Shown piece after piece: positions 35,097 through 43,789 of a stretch of DNA of 64,000 bases. The notes below the pieces were generated by a model. The model had not been told where the DNA came from. It did no database searches and saw only the letters and a program-made list of their open reading frames with translations. A program made the translations under genes and the position numbers. Location of the stretch: contig NZ_LYPL01000010.1 in the NCBI RefSeq assembly GCF_001662075.1, forward strand, positions 124,001 to 188,000. The letters run 5' to 3'. This stretch comes from Rhizobium bangladeshense. GTDB lineage: Bacteria > Pseudomonadota > Alphaproteobacteria > Rhizobiales > Rhizobiaceae. Each line of letters starts with the position of its first letter. Positions within the stretch are counted from its first letter, which is position 1.

Positions 35097-36068
35097 TCAA
35101 TCGCGCCGCGCCTCACTCGGAGCCGTGCCGTAGACGGATCGGAACATGCGGGAAAAATGGCTCGAACTGGAAAAGCCGGTGGCCACCGCGATTTCCGAGA
35201 TGGAAAGCGGGCTCTGCTTCAGCAGGCGCTGGGCATGCTGGAGCCTGATCCTGTGATATTGATCGAGAAAGGTCGTGCCGAGATGGGTTGAAAAGAGCCG
35301 GTCGAGGTGACGGGGAGTGACACCGGCGATGCGCGCCATGGCGGCGCGGTCGAGCGGCATCTCGATCGTCTCTTCCATCCGCTCGAGAACATTGAGCAGG
35401 CCGGGGTGGTGGACGCCGTAGCGCTCGGCGAGCGACGCGCGCTGCGGCGCGGCGGGCTCGTTGACTTCGGTGTGGAGATACCAGTCGCTGACGCGGCGGG
35501 CGAAATCCGGCCCCATCCGCTCGGCGATCAGCACATGCATCATATCGAGCGGCGCAATGCCGCCGCCGCAGGTGATGCGGTTGCCGTCGATCACGAACCG
35601 CGCCTGGCGCGGTGTCAGATCCGGGAAGGATTCGAGAAGGGCGGCGGCATGTTCCCAATGGATGGTGAAGTCGCGGCCGCCAAGCAGCCCGGCGGCGGCC
35701 ATCAGATAGGGACCGCCCGATATGCCGCCGATCCTGACACCTTCGCGCGATAGCTGCCTGATGCAGGCAAGCACGCTCGGATATCGCCAGTCACGCGGCG
35801 AGCCGCCGGCGCAGACGAAGGCCGTGCCGAGGCCTGAACCCCTGACGGGAAGAGGTTCGGCCGGCACGCTGACGCCGGAGGACGAAAGCGCTGGCGCGCC
35901 GTCGGGCGAGAAGATCGACAGGCGATAGATCTCGCGGCCGGCCAGAAGATTGGCTGCCCTGAGCGGCTCCGTCGCCGAAGCGTAAGACATCAGCGCGAAT
36001 CCCGGGATCAGGATGAAGCCGATCTCCTGGACAACGCTGCTGTCAGGTCTGGGTTCAGCTGCGGACAT
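35097..36068 (-). CDS. glxA: GlxA-type AraC regulator (DJ-1/PfpI-like N-terminal domain)
   Basis: About 323 residues from ATG 36068 (AAAAGAGA upstream); an upstream TTG at 36104 is less likely. The N-terminal ~190 residues are a class I glutamine-amidotransferase-like sensor (GFILIPGFALMSYASATEPLRAANLL, GGISGGPYLMAAAGLL). The C-terminal ~100 residues are the AraC DNA-binding domain ending GFSSSSHFSRMFRSVYGTAPSEARRD. GlxA is the regulator next to glxBCD in Sinorhizobium. It is divergent from mgdA across 88 bases and upstream of mgsABC, so it probably controls both arms of the N-methylglutamate pathway. Confidence 0.88.
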   Translation of the reverse strand: MSAAEPRPDSSVVQEIGFILIPGFALMSYASATEPLRAANLLAGREIYRLSIFSPDGAPALSSSGVSVPAEPLPVRGSGLGTAFVCAGGSPRDWRYPSVLACIRQLSREGVRIGGISGGPYLMAAAGLLGGRDFTIHWEHAAALLESFPDLTPRQARFVIDGNRITCGGGIAPLDMMHVLIAERMGPDFARRVSDWYLHTEVNEPAAPQRASLAERYGVHHPGLLNVLERMEETIEMPLDRAAMARIAGVTPRHLDRLFSTHLGTTFLDQYHRIRLQHAQRLLKQSPLSISEIAVATGFSSSSHFSRMFRSVYGTAPSEARRD

Positions 36069-36156
36069 GTCTCTTTTATAATCGTTGACGTCCCAATTGC
36101 GCAAGTCGGTCGCGACCGTTCTGGCATCATGCCTCTAGTTCTTTTCGGATTGATCC

Positions 36157-37407
36157 ATGCGCTATTCCGCTCTTTCGATTTTCCTCAACGGCCTTCGCGG
36201 CAACAAGGGCTGGGCGCCCGCTTGGCGCGACCCTGCGCCGAAGCCGCATTACGACGTCGTTATCGTCGGCGGCGGCGGTCACGGCCTTGCCACCGCCTAT
36301 TATCTTGGCAAGGAATTCGGCGTCGCCAATGTCGCTGTCCTGGAAAAGAGTTACCTCGGATCCGGCAATATCGGCAGGAACACGACGATCATCCGGTCGA
36401 ATTACCTGCTGCCGGGTAATAATCCTTTCTACGAGCTGTCGATGAAGCTCTGGGAAGGACTTGAACAGGACTTCAACTTCAACGCCATGGTCTCGCAGCG
36501 CGGCGTGCTCAATCTCTTCCATTCCGATGCGCAGCGCGACGCCTATACACGCCGCGGCAACGCCATGCGGCTGCACGGCGTCGATGCCGAGCTTCTCGAC
36601 CGGCAGGCTGTGCGTAAGAAGGTTCCCTTCCTCGATTTCGACAATGCCCGGTTCCCCGTCATGGGCGGTCTGTTCCAACCGCGCGGCGGCACGGTCCGCC
36701 ACGACGCGGTCGCCTGGGGTTACGCCCGCGGTGCGGACAGCCGTGGCGTCGACATCATCACCCAATGCGAAGTGACCGGCATCCGTACCCAAAACGGTGA
36801 GGTTACCGGCGTCGAAACCAGCAGAGGCTTCATCGGCTGCAGCAAGCTGGCGCTCGCGGCGGCCGGCAATTCCACCGTCGTCGCCGATATGGCTGGCCTA
36901 CGTCTGCCGATCGAGAGCCATGTGCTGCAGGCATTCGTCTCCGAAGGACTGAAACCCTTCATCGACAATGTCGTCACTTTCGGCGCAGGACATTTCTACG
37001 TGTCCCAGTCGGACAAAGGCGGCCTGGTCTTCGGCGGCGATATCGACGGCTATAATTCCTATGCCCAGCGCGGCAATCTGGCGACCGTCGAGCATGTCGC
37101 CGAGGCCGGCCTTGCAATGATCCCGTCGCTGTCGCGCGTGCGTTATCTGCGCTCCTGGGGCGGCGTCATGGACATGAGCATGGATGGCTCGCCGATCATC
37201 GACCGCACCCATATCGACAATCTCTATCTCAACGCCGGCTGGTGTTACGGCGGCTTCAAGGCCACGCCTGCCTCCGGCTTCTGCTACGCCCATCTGATCG
37301 CCCGCAACACGCCGCATCAGACGGCCCGCGCCTTCCGGCTCGACCGTTTCGCGCGCGGCTACCAGATCGATGAAAAGGGCGTCGGCGCCCAGCCCAATCT
37401 GCACTGA
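36157..37407 (+). CDS. mgdA: N-methylglutamate dehydrogenase subunit A (sarcosine oxidase beta-like)
   Basis: 416 residues with an FAD motif YDVVIVGGGGHGLATAYYLG near residues 28-47 and YLGSGNIGRNTTIIRSNYL, as in SoxB, whose His-bound flavin region is similar. It forms the heterotetrameric dehydrogenase that converts N-methylglutamate to glutamate and a C1 unit on folate. It is the first gene of mgdABCD and is twelve bases from mgdB. Confidence 0.94.
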   Translation: MRYSALSIFLNGLRGNKGWAPAWRDPAPKPHYDVVIVGGGGHGLATAYYLGKEFGVANVAVLEKSYLGSGNIGRNTTIIRSNYLLPGNNPFYELSMKLWEGLEQDFNFNAMVSQRGVLNLFHSDAQRDAYTRRGNAMRLHGVDAELLDRQAVRKKVPFLDFDNARFPVMGGLFQPRGGTVRHDAVAWGYARGADSRGVDIITQCEVTGIRTQNGEVTGVETSRGFIGCSKLALAAAGNSTVVADMAGLRLPIESHVLQAFVSEGLKPFIDNVVTFGAGHFYVSQSDKGGLVFGGDIDGYNSYAQRGNLATVEHVAEAGLAMIPSLSRVRYLRSWGGVMDMSMDGSPIIDRTHIDNLYLNAGWCYGGFKATPASGFCYAHLIARNTPHQTARAFRLDRFARGYQIDEKGVGAQPNLH

Positions 37408-37419
37408 GGACATTTACCG

Positions 37420-37701
37420 ATGGCAAGCCTGATTTCCTGTCCCCATTGCGGCGCGAGGCCGAAGGAGGAATTCTCGATTCGCGGCGATGCTAGGCTTGTC
37501 AGGCCGGCGCCGGATGCCGGCCAGGACGCCTGGTTCGACTATGTCTATCTGCGCGACAATCCGAAGGGCCGCCACAGCGAATATTGGCACCATTCCTCCG
37601 GATGCCGCCGCTGGCTGATCGTCGAGCGCGATACTTTCACGCATAAGGTTCGTGGCGTCAGGGATGCCGCCCTTGCCAAGCTCGGCGGAGAACCCGCATG
37701 A
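37420..37701 (+). CDS. mgdB: N-methylglutamate dehydrogenase subunit B (SoxD-like)
   Basis: 93 residues with zinc ligands CPHCG at residues 7-11 and a later HHSSGCRRW, the SoxD pattern. It is the small zinc subunit of the dehydrogenase. Its stop overlaps the mgdC start by four bases. Confidence 0.93.
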   Translation: MASLISCPHCGARPKEEFSIRGDARLVRPAPDAGQDAWFDYVYLRDNPKGRHSEYWHHSSGCRRWLIVERDTFTHKVRGVRDAALAKLGGEPA

Positions 37702-40652
37702 CGAGCTTCCGTCTTTCTTCCGGCGGCCGCATCGACCGTTCCACTTCACTCGGCTTCACCTTCGACGGCCGGGCGTTTGAAGGCCATCCGGGCGACACGC
37801 TCGCCTCGGCGCTGCTTGCCAACGGTATCCAGCTCGTCGGCCGCAGCTTCAAATATCACCGCCCGCGCGGCATTCTAACGGCGGGTGCTGCCGAGCCGAA
37901 CGCGCTGGTGACGACGGGCAGCGGCGGGCGCACCGAACCGAATACGCGCGCGACGATGATCGAACTCTACCAGGGACTGGCGGCAAGGAGCCAGAACCGC
38001 TGGCCTTCGCTCGGCTTCGACATCGGCGCGGTCAACGGGCTGCTCTCGCCCTTCCTCAGCGCCGGCTTCTACTACAAGACCTTCATGTGGCCGGCAGCCC
38101 TTTGGGAAAAACTCTACGAGCCGGCGATCCGCAAGGCGGCGGGCCTCGGCAAAGCCTCCTATGAGGCTGATCCCGATTCCTACGAGAAATGCTGGGCGCA
38201 TTGCGATCTGCTGGTGATCGGCGCCGGCGCCGCCGGCCTTGCCGCGGCACTCACCGCGGGCCGCGCCGGCGCGCGCGTCATCCTCGCCGACGAGGGTGCC
38301 GAACTCGGCGGCAGCCTGCTTTCCGAAAGCGGTGCAGTCGACGGCAAGCCGGCGGGGAGCCTTCTCGGCGAACTGCTTGCCGAGCTGGAGGGCCTGGAGA
38401 ATGTGCGCCGCCTGCCACGCACGACTGTTTTCGGCTGGTACGACGACAATGTTTTCGGCGCGGTCGAACGCGTGCAGAAGCATGTGGTGACGCCCGATCC
38501 GGAACGGCCGGTCGAACGGTTGTGGCGCATCAATGCCCGGCAGGCGATCCTCGCGACGGGGGCCGAAGAACGGCCGCTCGTCTTCGGCGGCAACGACATT
38601 CCCGGTGTGATGATGGCGGGCGCGATGCGCAGCTACCTCAACCGGCAGGCGGTCGCGCCAGGCCAAAACACGGTGATCTTCACCACCAATGATGCCGGTT
38701 ATCGCACCGCCGCCGACCTCGAAGCTGCCGGCCTTGCCGTCGCCGCGATCGTCGACAGCCGCCCGGATGCAGCCGAAGGCTGGCAAGGCCGCGCCGAGGT
38801 GCTGAAGGGCGCGCGGATCATCGATGCCCATGGCGGCAGGCGTCTGCGCAGCGTCAGCGTCAAAACCGAAGAGGGTCTTCGCCGGATCGAAGCCGATGCG
38901 CTTGCCATGTCGGGCGGTTGGAGCCCGATCATCCATCTCGCCTGCCATCGCGGCGGCAAACCGCAATGGTCGCAAGAGGCCGCGACGTTTCTGGCGCCGG
39001 CCGCTCAGGAAGGCCTCGCCGTTGCCGGCGCGGCCGCCGGACTTGCCGAAACTGCGGCCTGCCTAGGGGATGGCGCCGCAAAGGCGGCCGCTGCCGTCAA
39101 GGCGATTGGTTTTACAGCGGAACCGGCCTTTGCCTCAGCCACCGAGCCGGCTCAGCGCACGAAGCCGCTCTGGTGGGTCAAAGGCGCCAAGGGCAAGGCT
39201 TTCGTCGATTTCCAGAACGACGTGCATCTCAAGGACCTCAGCCTTGCTGTCCGCGAAGGCTACGGCCATGTCGAGCTTACCAAGCGTTACACCACATCGG
39301 GCATGGCGACTGATCAGGGCAAGCTCTCCAACATCAATGCCATCGGCATCCTTGCCGAGGCGCGCGGCGTCTCGCCCGCCGAAGTGGGCACGACGACCTT
39401 TCGGCCCTTCTATACTCCGGTCTCCTTCGGCGCTTTGACGGGAGCATCTCGCGGCAAACATTTTCAGCCGGCGCGCAAATCGCCGCTGCATGGCTGGGCT
39501 GAGAAGAACGGCGCGGTCTTCGTCGAAACCGGCCTCTGGTACCGCTCCTCCTGGTTCCCGCGCGCCGGCGAAACGACGTGGCGCGAAAGCGTCGACCGCG
39601 AAGTCCTGAATATCCGGAAGAATGCCGGCCTCTGCGACGTCTCGACCCTCGGCAAGATCGAAATCTTCGGCCGCGATGCCGCGACGTTCCTCGATCGCAT
39701 CTATTGCAACGGTTTCTCCAAGCTCGCCGTCGGCAAGGCCCGTTACGGCATCATGCTGCGCGAGGACGGCTTCATTTATGATGACGGCACCACCAGCTGC
39801 TTCAGCGACGACCATTTCTTCATGACGACGACGACGGCGCTCGCCGCCGGCGTGTTGACCCATCTCGAATTCTGCGCCCAGACGCTCTGGTCGGAGCTCG
39901 ACGTCTGCTTCGCCTCCTCGACCGACCAGTGGGCGCAGATGGCGGTTGCCGGGCCGAAATCGCGCACCATTCTCTCGGAAATCGTCGACGAGGATCTTTC
40001 CGATGCGGCTTTCCCCTTCATGAGCGCCCGCAAGGTGTCGCTGTTCGGGGGCCGCCTCGAAGGCCGGCTCTTCCGGATCTCCTTCTCAGGCGAACTCGCC
40101 TACGAGCTGGCGGTCCCGGCCGGATACGGTGAAGGTGTTGCCGACGCGATCATGGCGGCGGGCGAAAAACATGGCATCTGCGCCTACGGCGCGGAAGCGC
40201 TCGGCGTCATGCGCATCGAAAAGGGCCACGTCACCCACGCCGAGATCAACGGCACGGTCACCCCAAGCGATCTCGGCTTCGGCCGCATGGTCTCAACGAC
40301 CAAGCCGGATTTCATCGGCAAGGCGATGCTCTCCCGCGAAGGCCTGCAGGATCCCGAACGGCCGCGCCTCGTCGGCGTCAAGCCACTCAATCCGGCAAGC
40401 AGCTTCCGCACCGGCTCGCACATCCTTGCCGAGGGCCATGCGGCGACGCTCGAGAACGACCAGGGTTACGTCACATCAAGCGCTTTCTCGCCGACGCTCG
40501 GCCATACGATCGGCCTGGCGCTCGTAAGACGCGGGCCGGAGCGCATCGGTGAAAAGGTGACGGTCTGGAACGGGCTGCGCAACGAATTCACCGAGGGAGT
40601 GCTCTGCCACCCCGTCTTCATCGATCCCGAAAACGAGAAGCTTCATGCCTGA
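37698..40652 (+). CDS. mgdC: N-methylglutamate dehydrogenase subunit C (SoxA-like)
   Basis: 984 residues, typical of sarcosine oxidase alpha. A small N-terminal Fer2-like domain (FEGHPGDTLASALLANGIQLVGRSFKYHRPRG split over residues ~30-62) precedes a dinucleotide-binding region (LLVIGAGAAGLAAAL near 170), then a GcvT-like folate-binding half from about residue 600 (RKNAGLCDVSTLGKIEIFG, FSGELAYELAVP). The folate domain would receive the methylene group. It overlaps mgdD by eight bases. Confidence 0.95.
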   Translation: MTSFRLSSGGRIDRSTSLGFTFDGRAFEGHPGDTLASALLANGIQLVGRSFKYHRPRGILTAGAAEPNALVTTGSGGRTEPNTRATMIELYQGLAARSQNRWPSLGFDIGAVNGLLSPFLSAGFYYKTFMWPAALWEKLYEPAIRKAAGLGKASYEADPDSYEKCWAHCDLLVIGAGAAGLAAALTAGRAGARVILADEGAELGGSLLSESGAVDGKPAGSLLGELLAELEGLENVRRLPRTTVFGWYDDNVFGAVERVQKHVVTPDPERPVERLWRINARQAILATGAEERPLVFGGNDIPGVMMAGAMRSYLNRQAVAPGQNTVIFTTNDAGYRTAADLEAAGLAVAAIVDSRPDAAEGWQGRAEVLKGARIIDAHGGRRLRSVSVKTEEGLRRIEADALAMSGGWSPIIHLACHRGGKPQWSQEAATFLAPAAQEGLAVAGAAAGLAETAACLGDGAAKAAAAVKAIGFTAEPAFASATEPAQRTKPLWWVKGAKGKAFVDFQNDVHLKDLSLAVREGYGHVELTKRYTTSGMATDQGKLSNINAIGILAEARGVSPAEVGTTTFRPFYTPVSFGALTGASRGKHFQPARKSPLHGWAEKNGAVFVETGLWYRSSWFPRAGETTWRESVDREVLNIRKNAGLCDVSTLGKIEIFGRDAATFLDRIYCNGFSKLAVGKARYGIMLREDGFIYDDGTTSCFSDDHFFMTTTTALAAGVLTHLEFCAQTLWSELDVCFASSTDQWAQMAVAGPKSRTILSEIVDEDLSDAAFPFMSARKVSLFGGRLEGRLFRISFSGELAYELAVPAGYGEGVADAIMAAGEKHGICAYGAEALGVMRIEKGHVTHAEINGTVTPSDLGFGRMVSTTKPDFIGKAMLSREGLQDPERPRLVGVKPLNPASSFRTGSHILAEGHAATLENDQGYVTSSAFSPTLGHTIGLALVRRGPERIGEKVTVWNGLRNEFTEGVLCHPVFIDPENEKLHA

Positions 40653-41190
40653 TCTTCCCCCGCACAGACCGGTTCTTGCCGGGGCGACATATACCGTTAT
40701 CTCAGAGGCAGACATCCGGCTGGAAGCCCTGCCGGAAGGTCATCTGCTGCATGTGCTCGGCGCGATCGAGCCGGCGGCGCTTGCCGCGGAATTGGCGAAA
40801 GCAGGCCTTGCCACAAGTTCGATCCGCCAGGCTGGTTTCCGCCAATGGTTCGTCGCCGGCGCCGAGCCGCTTCAGCCTGTACGTCTGGACGCTCTTGCGG
40901 TGGCGCTTGCGGGAAGAGCCTTCGTCACGGACCAGAGCCACGGGCGTGTCCGCATCGGCGTTTCCGGCCGATCTTCGCGGGCTTTGCTTTCGAAGGGCAC
41001 CGCCGTCGATCTCGATCCCGCCGTCTTTGCGGAAGGCAAATCGGTGATGACGATGGTCGGTCACATCTCCGCGCAGATCGCCCGCATCGGCGAGGACAGC
41101 TTCGAGCTCACGGTCCTGCGCAGTTTCGCTGAAAGCTTGTGGGACGACCTCAGGCACATGGCGGCGAGCACCGTAAAGGATGAGGCATAA
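40645..41190 (+). CDS. mgdD: N-methylglutamate dehydrogenase subunit D (SoxG-like)
   Basis: 181 residues resembling sarcosine oxidase gamma (GRSSRALLSKGTAVDLDPAVFAEGKSVMTMVGHISAQIARIGEDSFELTVLRSFAESLWDDL, quoted here only as the family-type C-terminal region from about residue 110). It is the last gene of mgdABCD and overlaps mgdC by eight bases. No clear terminator is visible before the convergent fuconate dehydratase gene. Confidence 0.9.
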   Translation: MPDLPPHRPVLAGATYTVISEADIRLEALPEGHLLHVLGAIEPAALAAELAKAGLATSSIRQAGFRQWFVAGAEPLQPVRLDALAVALAGRAFVTDQSHGRVRIGVSGRSSRALLSKGTAVDLDPAVFAEGKSVMTMVGHISAQIARIGEDSFELTVLRSFAESLWDDLRHMAASTVKDEA

Positions 41191-41309
41191 GATGAGCTGC
41201 AGCGCTGCATGCTTTTTCAGGCGGATGCTGTAGCGCTTCCAACCCGCGTCGGCCGACACGATAAGTGCGTCGCATTAAATTCGATTCATACAGTTCCGGG
41301 CGACATGCT

Positions 41310-42587
41310 TTATCCTCGAAATGTATAGTTGCTGATCGACGCCGGTTTCATTTCGATGGAAAAACCCGGCAGGGTGGGCGGCATGTAGGCGGCGTTCTCG
41401 ATCCGGCAGGGATCGAGGAAATGTTCGTGCAGGTGATCGACATATTCGATGACACGGCCGTCCTTGGTGCCCGAGACCGCGATATAGTCGATCATCGACA
41501 GGTGCTGCACATATTCGCAGAGGCCGACGCCGCCGGCATGCGGCCAGACCGGCAGGCCGAACTTGGCGGCGATCAACAGCACGGCGAGAACCTCGTTCAG
41601 CCCGCCCATGCGGCAGGAATCGATCTGGACGATATCGATCGCGCCTTCGGCGATGAACTGCTTGAACATGATGCGGTTCTGGCACATCTCGCCGGTTGCG
41701 ACCTTCACCGGGCCGATCGCCTGGCGGATCTTGCGGTGGCCGGCCACATCGTCGGGGCTTGTGGGCTCCTCGATGAAGAAGGGCTTGGCGAATGAAAGCG
41801 CCTTGACCCAGTCGATCGCCTGACCGACGTCCCAGACCTGGTTGGCGTCGATCATCAGGTAGCGATCGGGACCGATCACCTCGCGGGCGATTCGGAGACG
41901 CCGGATATCGTCTTGCAGGTCGCGGCCGACCTTCATCTTGATATGGTTGAAGCCGGCGTCGATCGCCTCCTGGCAGAGCCGGCGCAGTTTTTCGTCTTCA
42001 TAGCCCAGCCAGCCGGCCGAGGTCGTGTAGCAGGCATAGCCTTCCTTCTCGAGGAGGGCGATGCGCTCCGCCTTGCCGGCTTCGGCGCGCTCGAGGATCT
42101 CGACCGCCTCGTCGCGCGTCAGCACGTCAGTGAGATAACGGTAGTCGACGATATCGGCGATTTGTTCGGGCGACATCTCGGCGACGAGCCGCCAGACGGG
42201 TTTGCCGGCCTGTTTGGCGAGCAGATCCCAAACGGCGTTGACGACGGCGCCGGTCGCCAGGTGAATGGCGCCTTTTTCCGGGCCGATCCAGCGCAGCTGG
42301 CTGTCGCTCGTCAGATGCCGCCAGAATTTGCCGGGATGGGCGAGAACCTCGGCGAGGTCGGCGCCGACGACGAGATGGCGCATCGCTTCGATCGCCATGC
42401 AGCAAATGTCATTGCCGCGGCCGATGGTGAAGGTCAGGCCGTGGCCGGCCAGGCCGGGCGCGTCTGTATCGAGAATGACGTAGGCGGCCGAGTAGTCCGG
42501 ATCGGGATTCATCGCATCGGACCCATCCAGGCTGTGCGAGGTGGGAAAACGGAGATCGAAGACGCGAAGGTCGGTGATGCGGGTCAT
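41310..42587 (-). CDS. L-fuconate dehydratase (enolase superfamily)
   Basis: About 425 residues from ATG 42587, with GGGAGG upstream. It is a mandelate-racemase/enolase family member with the characteristic L-fuconate dehydratase features: N-terminal capping domain with RFPTSHSLDGSDAMNPDPDYS, the catalytic Lys in NHIKMKVGRD, metal ligands in MIDANQVWDVGQA, EEPTSPDD and GEMCQNR, and HAGGVGLCEYVQHL. It dehydrates L-fuconate to 2-keto-3-deoxy-L-fuconate. It is downstream of an SDR and divergent from an IclR regulator and a lactonase, matching the non-phosphorylating L-fucose route. Confidence 0.92.
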   Translation of the reverse strand: MTRITDLRVFDLRFPTSHSLDGSDAMNPDPDYSAAYVILDTDAPGLAGHGLTFTIGRGNDICCMAIEAMRHLVVGADLAEVLAHPGKFWRHLTSDSQLRWIGPEKGAIHLATGAVVNAVWDLLAKQAGKPVWRLVAEMSPEQIADIVDYRYLTDVLTRDEAVEILERAEAGKAERIALLEKEGYACYTTSAGWLGYEDEKLRRLCQEAIDAGFNHIKMKVGRDLQDDIRRLRIAREVIGPDRYLMIDANQVWDVGQAIDWVKALSFAKPFFIEEPTSPDDVAGHRKIRQAIGPVKVATGEMCQNRIMFKQFIAEGAIDIVQIDSCRMGGLNEVLAVLLIAAKFGLPVWPHAGGVGLCEYVQHLSMIDYIAVSGTKDGRVIEYVDHLHEHFLDPCRIENAAYMPPTLPGFSIEMKPASISNYTFRG

Positions 42588-42702
42588 GTTTTTCCTCCCA
42601 ATTGCGATAGCCGGATCGGCCGGCATCCTGCCGGCTCCTCATCGGCTGAAGCGCGTTACGATCTTTCCGATTCGTTCCTCGCGCTTTAGGTCTTTGTTTT
42701 AC

Positions 42703-42746
42703 GCATGCCGTCATCGCAAACCGCTGCACGGTTTTGCGCGACATGC
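42703..42746. repeat. Rhizobial dispersed intergenic palindrome
   Basis: Arms beginning GCATG and ending CATGC frame an imperfect palindrome around CTGCA with inner CGCAAA/TTTGCG pairing, preceded by TCTTTGTTTT. This matches the very common Rhizobium extragenic palindrome that lies between genes (ATGTCG...CCGCTGCAC...CGACAT type), recognised from memory of such genomes. It sits just past the SDR stop. Confidence 0.6.
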
Positions 42747-42752
42747 GCTGGG

Positions 42753-43487
42753 TCAGATCGTCCAGCCGCCGTCGATGGCGATCGCCTGGCCCGAGGTGTA
42801 GGTGGCGCCGGCGAGATAGACGGCAAGATCGGCGATCTCCTCCGGCGAACCGAGCCGGCCCATCGGCTGGCGGGCGATGAAGGCGGCGCGGGCCGCATCG
42901 TAATCGCCGCCGGCGCGCATGCGATCCTGCAGCGACGGGCTTTCCACCGTGCCGGGGCAGATGGCATTGCAGCGAATGCCTTCGGCGACATAATCGGCGG
43001 CGACAGATTTGGTGAGGCCGATCACGGCGGCCTTGGTGACGCCATAGGCGAAGCGGCTCGGCACGCCCTTGATGCTGGAGGCGACGGAGGCCATGTTGAT
43101 GATCGCCCCGTCCCTGCGCTCGAGCATGCCGGGCAGTACGGCGCGGATGGTGCGGATCATCGCCTTGACGTTGAGGTCGAGGGCGAATTCGAAATCGGCA
43201 TCCTTCATCTCCAGGATCGAGCCCGCATGGACGAAACCGGCACAGTTGAACAGCACGTCGACGCGCCCAATCTCGGTGACCAGAGCTTTGACCGCGTCTT
43301 CGTCGAGCACGTTCAGCTTGTGGGTGGATACGCCGGTTTCGGCAGCCAGCGTCGCCAGCGCGTCGGTGTTGATGTCGGTGGCGTGGACCTTGGCGCCGGT
43401 CGCGGCAAAGGCTGCCGCCGTCGCCCGGCCGATGCCTTGGCCGGCGGCGGTGATGAGAACGGTCTTGCCGGAAAGTCTGTTTGTCAT
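42753..43487 (-). CDS. SDR dehydrogenase, likely 2-keto-3-deoxy-L-fuconate dehydrogenase
   Basis: 244 residues with TGxxxGIG (ITAAGQGIGRATAAAF), NCAG, catalytic Ser in NMASVASSIKG and YGVTK. Related to the BDH2/2-keto-3-deoxy-fuconate dehydrogenase group. It probably oxidises the product of the L-fuconate dehydratase encoded 165 bases downstream on the same strand. It is divergent from the IclR regulator. Confidence 0.88.
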   Translation of the reverse strand: MTNRLSGKTVLITAAGQGIGRATAAAFAATGAKVHATDINTDALATLAAETGVSTHKLNVLDEDAVKALVTEIGRVDVLFNCAGFVHAGSILEMKDADFEFALDLNVKAMIRTIRAVLPGMLERRDGAIINMASVASSIKGVPSRFAYGVTKAAVIGLTKSVAADYVAEGIRCNAICPGTVESPSLQDRMRAGGDYDAARAAFIARQPMGRLGSPEEIADLAVYLAGATYTSGQAIAIDGGWTI

Positions 43488-43680
43488 GTCACGGGCCTCT
43501 TCTGGAATTGTCTGCGCGGGGCGGCGCGTACGGTCATATCTTGGCGAAGGCCGGGCTGAGATGGAATAGGTTGTCCGTCAGCGCCTGCCATTTTCCCTCT
43601 TTGCGCGTTGCGGCCCGCCTGAGGCGAGGCACGATGCCGGCTTTTCGTCGTTGCCGTCGATCAGCTGTCTTCAGCGATAA

Positions 43681-43705
43681 TTTGTCTGTTTATAGACAAA
43701 CAGAC
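43681..43705. promoter_or_regulatory. Nested inverted repeats, candidate IclR operator
   Basis: TTTGTCT (43681-43687) is complementary to AGACAAA (43694-43700). The overlapping GTCTGTTT (43684-43691) is complementary to AAACAGAC (43698-43705). Two interlocked perfect palindromes between divergent SDR and IclR genes strongly suggest a regulator binding site. Confidence 0.65.
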
Positions 43706-43750
43706 GATTGGCCAAGGGTCAAGCGCGAAGTTTTGCTTTTCCGGCCGCGG

Positions 43751-43768
43751 TTCTGCGTATATGCAGAA
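43751..43768. promoter_or_regulatory. Second palindrome near iclR start
   Basis: Arms TTCTGC/GCAGAA surround GTATAT, 22 bases before the iclR ATG. It is placed where a bound protein would block iclR expression, so it is a candidate autoregulatory site. Confidence 0.5.
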
Positions 43769-43789
43769 TAATATTCACAGGAGGATGGA

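Larger units (their letters stand above)
43488..43789. other. Regulatory region between SDR and IclR genes
   Basis: About 300 bases without a gene. It holds two palindromes listed separately (43681-43705 and 43751-43768) and AT-rich promoter-like sequence near the second. The half of the region near the SDR start shows nothing distinctive. Confidence 0.6.

Noticed and set aside
41191..41309. Terminator with TGCAGCGCTGCA and a T-run after mgdD
   Set aside because: The palindrome has no room for a loop and the T-run is offset; it may be a worn repeat but is not supportable as a terminator.
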